A program made the translations under genes and the position numbers. The notes beneath the pieces are model-generated. The model saw nothing but the letters and a program-made list of their open reading frames with translations. It made no database searches and was not told the DNA's origin. From Bifidobacterium scaligerum (lineage in GTDB: Bacteria; Actinomycetota; Actinomycetes; Actinomycetales; Bifidobacteriaceae): a stretch of 64,000 bases of DNA. Shown piece by piece: positions 62,393 through 64,000 of this stretch; within the stretch, counting starts at the first letter, position 1, and each line of letters begins with the position of its first letter. The DNA is taken from the NCBI RefSeq assembly GCF_002802865.1, contig NZ_PGLQ01000001.1, forward strand, positions 496,001 to 560,000, written 5' to 3'.

Positions 62393-62929
62393 ATGGCCAT
62401 CACCATCAAACGCGCGGAGAAAAGCATGGAGATCGTCACCGACCTGACCATGCTCGACCGACTCGACGAACTCAACGACATCATCCACGACAACACCGGA
62501 ATGGAGAACGACCCGAAGAAAGTCAAGGCCCGCCGCGAAATCACCCGACTGCATGAATTGTTCGACGATGTGACGCTCGTCGCGAAATTTCGCGCCGTCA
62601 CCGCCGCCGACTACGCGCTCGCCCTATCGGAATGCCGCGTGGAGCAATCCCCCGACCATCCGGAAGGCATCGACTGGTATCGGCTCACGCTCACGCTCGC
62701 ACCGAAGTCCTGCATCGAAATCAAATGGAAGAACGGCAAGCCCGCCGACATGGCTCCCGACAGTCCGCAGGATTGGGCCGTGTTATGCGGCTCCATGAGC
62801 GACGGGCAGGTGGCGCGCATCCAATCGCTCATCACCGGGCTCGGCTCCCCGCAGGCGTCGGACCTCCCAAAAGCCGTGTTCGCGAATGCCTCGAAACCCG
62901 GCGAGACATCCGCACCGACCTCCGAATAG
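62393..62929 (+). CDS. Tail assembly chaperone (G-type)
   Basis: 178 residues from the ATG at 62393 (AAAGGA upstream). Helical protein with DLTMLDRLDELNDIIHDNTG. Ribosomes reaching the heptamer CCCAAAA at 62866 can slip -1 into the downstream frame, producing a longer G-T product. Both forms bind the tape measure protein during tail assembly. Confidence 0.8.
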   Translation: MAITIKRAEKSMEIVTDLTMLDRLDELNDIIHDNTGMENDPKKVKARREITRLHELFDDVTLVAKFRAVTAADYALALSECRVEQSPDHPEGIDWYRLTLTLAPKSCIEIKWKNGKPADMAPDSPQDWAVLCGSMSDGQVARIQSLITGLGSPQASDLPKAVFANASKPGETSAPTSE

Positions 62930-63291
62930 CACGCGAACTCGGCATCAGCTACAAACGGTTCTGCGGATGGCAACCCCGAATACAACTCCTGCCAAACGAA
63001 AACGGAGACGGCGGCTACACGCTGCAAGTCGAATCCGAATGGGATGAACTGCAACGCGAACTCATGCGCGAACTCGACGAATACGAGGAAACGCTCTGCC
63101 CACTGTGCGGGTTGCCCGAATCCTACTGCCATTCCGACGAACGCTGGCAGGACCTCACGGGAACGGTCGAATCATGCCGCGTCACCAAAATACGCGAGCA
63201 GACCATGAAACAGTTCGCCGACAAGGGCCGAGTGGACTACCCCGACGCGATGCTCGTACGCATCCAACCAAAGAAAACCGAAGAACAATAA
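62393..63291 (+). CDS. Tail assembly chaperone G-T fusion by -1 frameshift
   Basis: The slippery site C-CCA-AAA (62866-62872) is in register with the first frame. After a -1 slip the protein continues SRVRECLETRRDIRTDLRIA, then RELGISYKRFCGWQPR, to a TAA at 63289. RELGIS...GW is frequent in actinophage T-frames. The extension has a Cys cluster (LCPLCGLPESYCHSDERW) and ends DAMLVRIQPKKTEEQ. Confidence 0.85.
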
Positions 63292-63317
63292 CGATAAGAG
63301 AGTGAGGCGCATGGATT

Positions 63318-64000
63318 ATGGCCGACCGTTCGATAACGATGCGCCTCATCCTCGACACCAAAAGCTACGAAAGCTCCCTCAACAAAGCCAGCGACGCCAC
63401 CGAAGGGTTCGCCGGCAAAACCAAAACCGCCGCCAACATCGCGGGAACCATCAGCAGCGGACTCATGAAAATCGGCGCCGCATCCGCAGCCATGGGCGTC
63501 ACCGCCGTCAAAAGCTTCGCCGACTTCGACGAAGCCATGAGCTCGATACGAGCCAACACCGGAGCCAGCGGCCGCGAACTCCAGAACCTCTCCGACGCGG
63601 CGCTCGACGCAGGAGCCAAAACCGTCTACTCCGCCACCGACTCCGCCAACGCCATCAACGAGCTCGCCAAAGCCGGCATGAGCACCACCAACATCCTCAA
63701 AGGCGGACTCTCCGGCGCACTCGACCTCGCCGCATCCGACGGCATGGACGTCGCCGAAGCCGCCGAACTCATGGCATCCACCCTCAGCCAATTCAACCTC
63801 AAAGGCACCGACGCCGTCAAAGTCGCCGACGCGCTCGCCTCCGGAGCCGGCCACGCGCAGGGCTCAGCCCATGACCTCGGCTACGCGCTCTCCCAAGCCG
63901 GCATGGTCGCCCACTCCTACGGCATCAGCATGGAGGAGACCACCGGCGCGCTGTCCGCGTTCGCCAACGCCGGCATGATCGGCTCGGACGCGGGCACCAG
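63318..64000 (+). CDS. Tape measure protein, 3'-truncated by window edge
   Basis: The ATG at 63318 opens a frame that runs off the right edge (227 residues visible): MADRSITMRLILDTKSYESS, then Ala/Gly/Ser-rich helices such as GASGRELQNLSDAALDAGAK and SMEETTGALSAFANAGM, matching the N-terminal tape-measure domain of siphoviruses. It sets tail length. Confidence 0.9.
   Translation, partial: MADRSITMRLILDTKSYESSLNKASDATEGFAGKTKTAANIAGTISSGLMKIGAASAAMGVTAVKSFADFDEAMSSIRANTGASGRELQNLSDAALDAGAKTVYSATDSANAINELAKAGMSTTNILKGGLSGALDLAASDGMDVAEAAELMASTLSQFNLKGTDAVKVADALASGAGHAQGSAHDLGYALSQAGMVAHSYGISMEETTGALSAFANAGMIGSDAGT

Larger units (their letters stand above)
34065..64000. mobile_element. Prophage (siphovirus-like), left attachment site to tape measure gene
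   Basis: A continuous phage genome: integrase, lysogeny block, early replication genes, terminase, portal, head, connector and tail genes in canonical order. It begins at the tRNA remnant and continues past the right edge. The GC content is mostly higher than that of the flanking host DNA. A tail tube, tail chaperones with a frameshift and a tape measure protein indicate a long-tailed morphology. Confidence 0.95.

Overview
The window is chromosomal DNA of a Bifidobacterium (probably the B. longum/breve group) that carries the left part of an integrated tailed-phage genome. The host assignment is inferred from the gene set: a fused trpC-trpB, a eukaryote-type UDP-glucose pyrophosphorylase, a fused PafBC-type WYL regulator next to a HelY-type helicase, RbpA, a GarA-like FHA protein with an FtsR-like MerR regulator, and the DUF881-Sbp-DUF881 trio. 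No database search was possible.

Region 1 (1-7.9 kb) is a defence island. It holds a type I Wadjet (JetABCD) locus whose first gene enters from outside the window. A MntA/HepT-type pair follows, with its HEPN toxin broken by a frameshift inside the catalytic motif, then a flavin-binding oxidoreductase-like gene.

Region 2 (7.9-14.2 kb) holds MazG and an MFS drug exporter with an 11-codon leader peptide, a terminator-like hairpin and alternative pairings at its start codon. Next come a VOC protein and about 2 kb of decayed genes: pieces of a response regulator, a GNAT enzyme, an ASCH protein, a second MFS exporter, a histidine kinase and an ABC exporter. An SRAP protein (YedK/HMCES type) and a small membrane ORF end the region.

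Region 3 (14.2-33.9 kb) is ordinary core genome: endonuclease IV, TrpCB, TrpA, Lgt, Rpe, HisE, HisG, a PgsA-like enzyme, the DUF881 cluster, UDP-glucose pyrophosphorylase, PafBC-like regulator, helicase, RbpA, a HAD phosphatase, FtsR-like and GarA-like proteins.

Region 4 (34.06 kb to the end) is a prophage inserted into the 3' end of a tRNA gene, probably tRNA-Pro; the far end lies outside the window. In order: tyrosine integrase; a RelA/SpoT-domain protein overlapping a small ORF (candidate toxSAS pair); a leftward lysogeny block (ImmA-type peptidase, DUF1828-like protein, unknown protein, HTH repressor); an operator region; and rightward early genes. The early genes include an SSB with an apparent frameshift, a replication initiator with iteron-like repeats, a DEDD exonuclease, HNH enzymes, many small Cys-rich proteins, an adenine methylase, HicAB and a primase-polymerase-like protein. 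The late genes are terminase, portal, a MuF head protein fused to an EndoU-like toxin domain with a candidate immunity gene, scaffold, capsid, connectors, tail tube, tail chaperones joined by a -1 frameshift, and the start of the tape measure protein.

The most interesting items are the MuF-EndoU toxin/immunity pair, the toxSAS-like pair beside the integrase, the leader-peptide attenuation region of the MFS exporter, the iteron cluster in the initiator gene and the frameshifted HepT.
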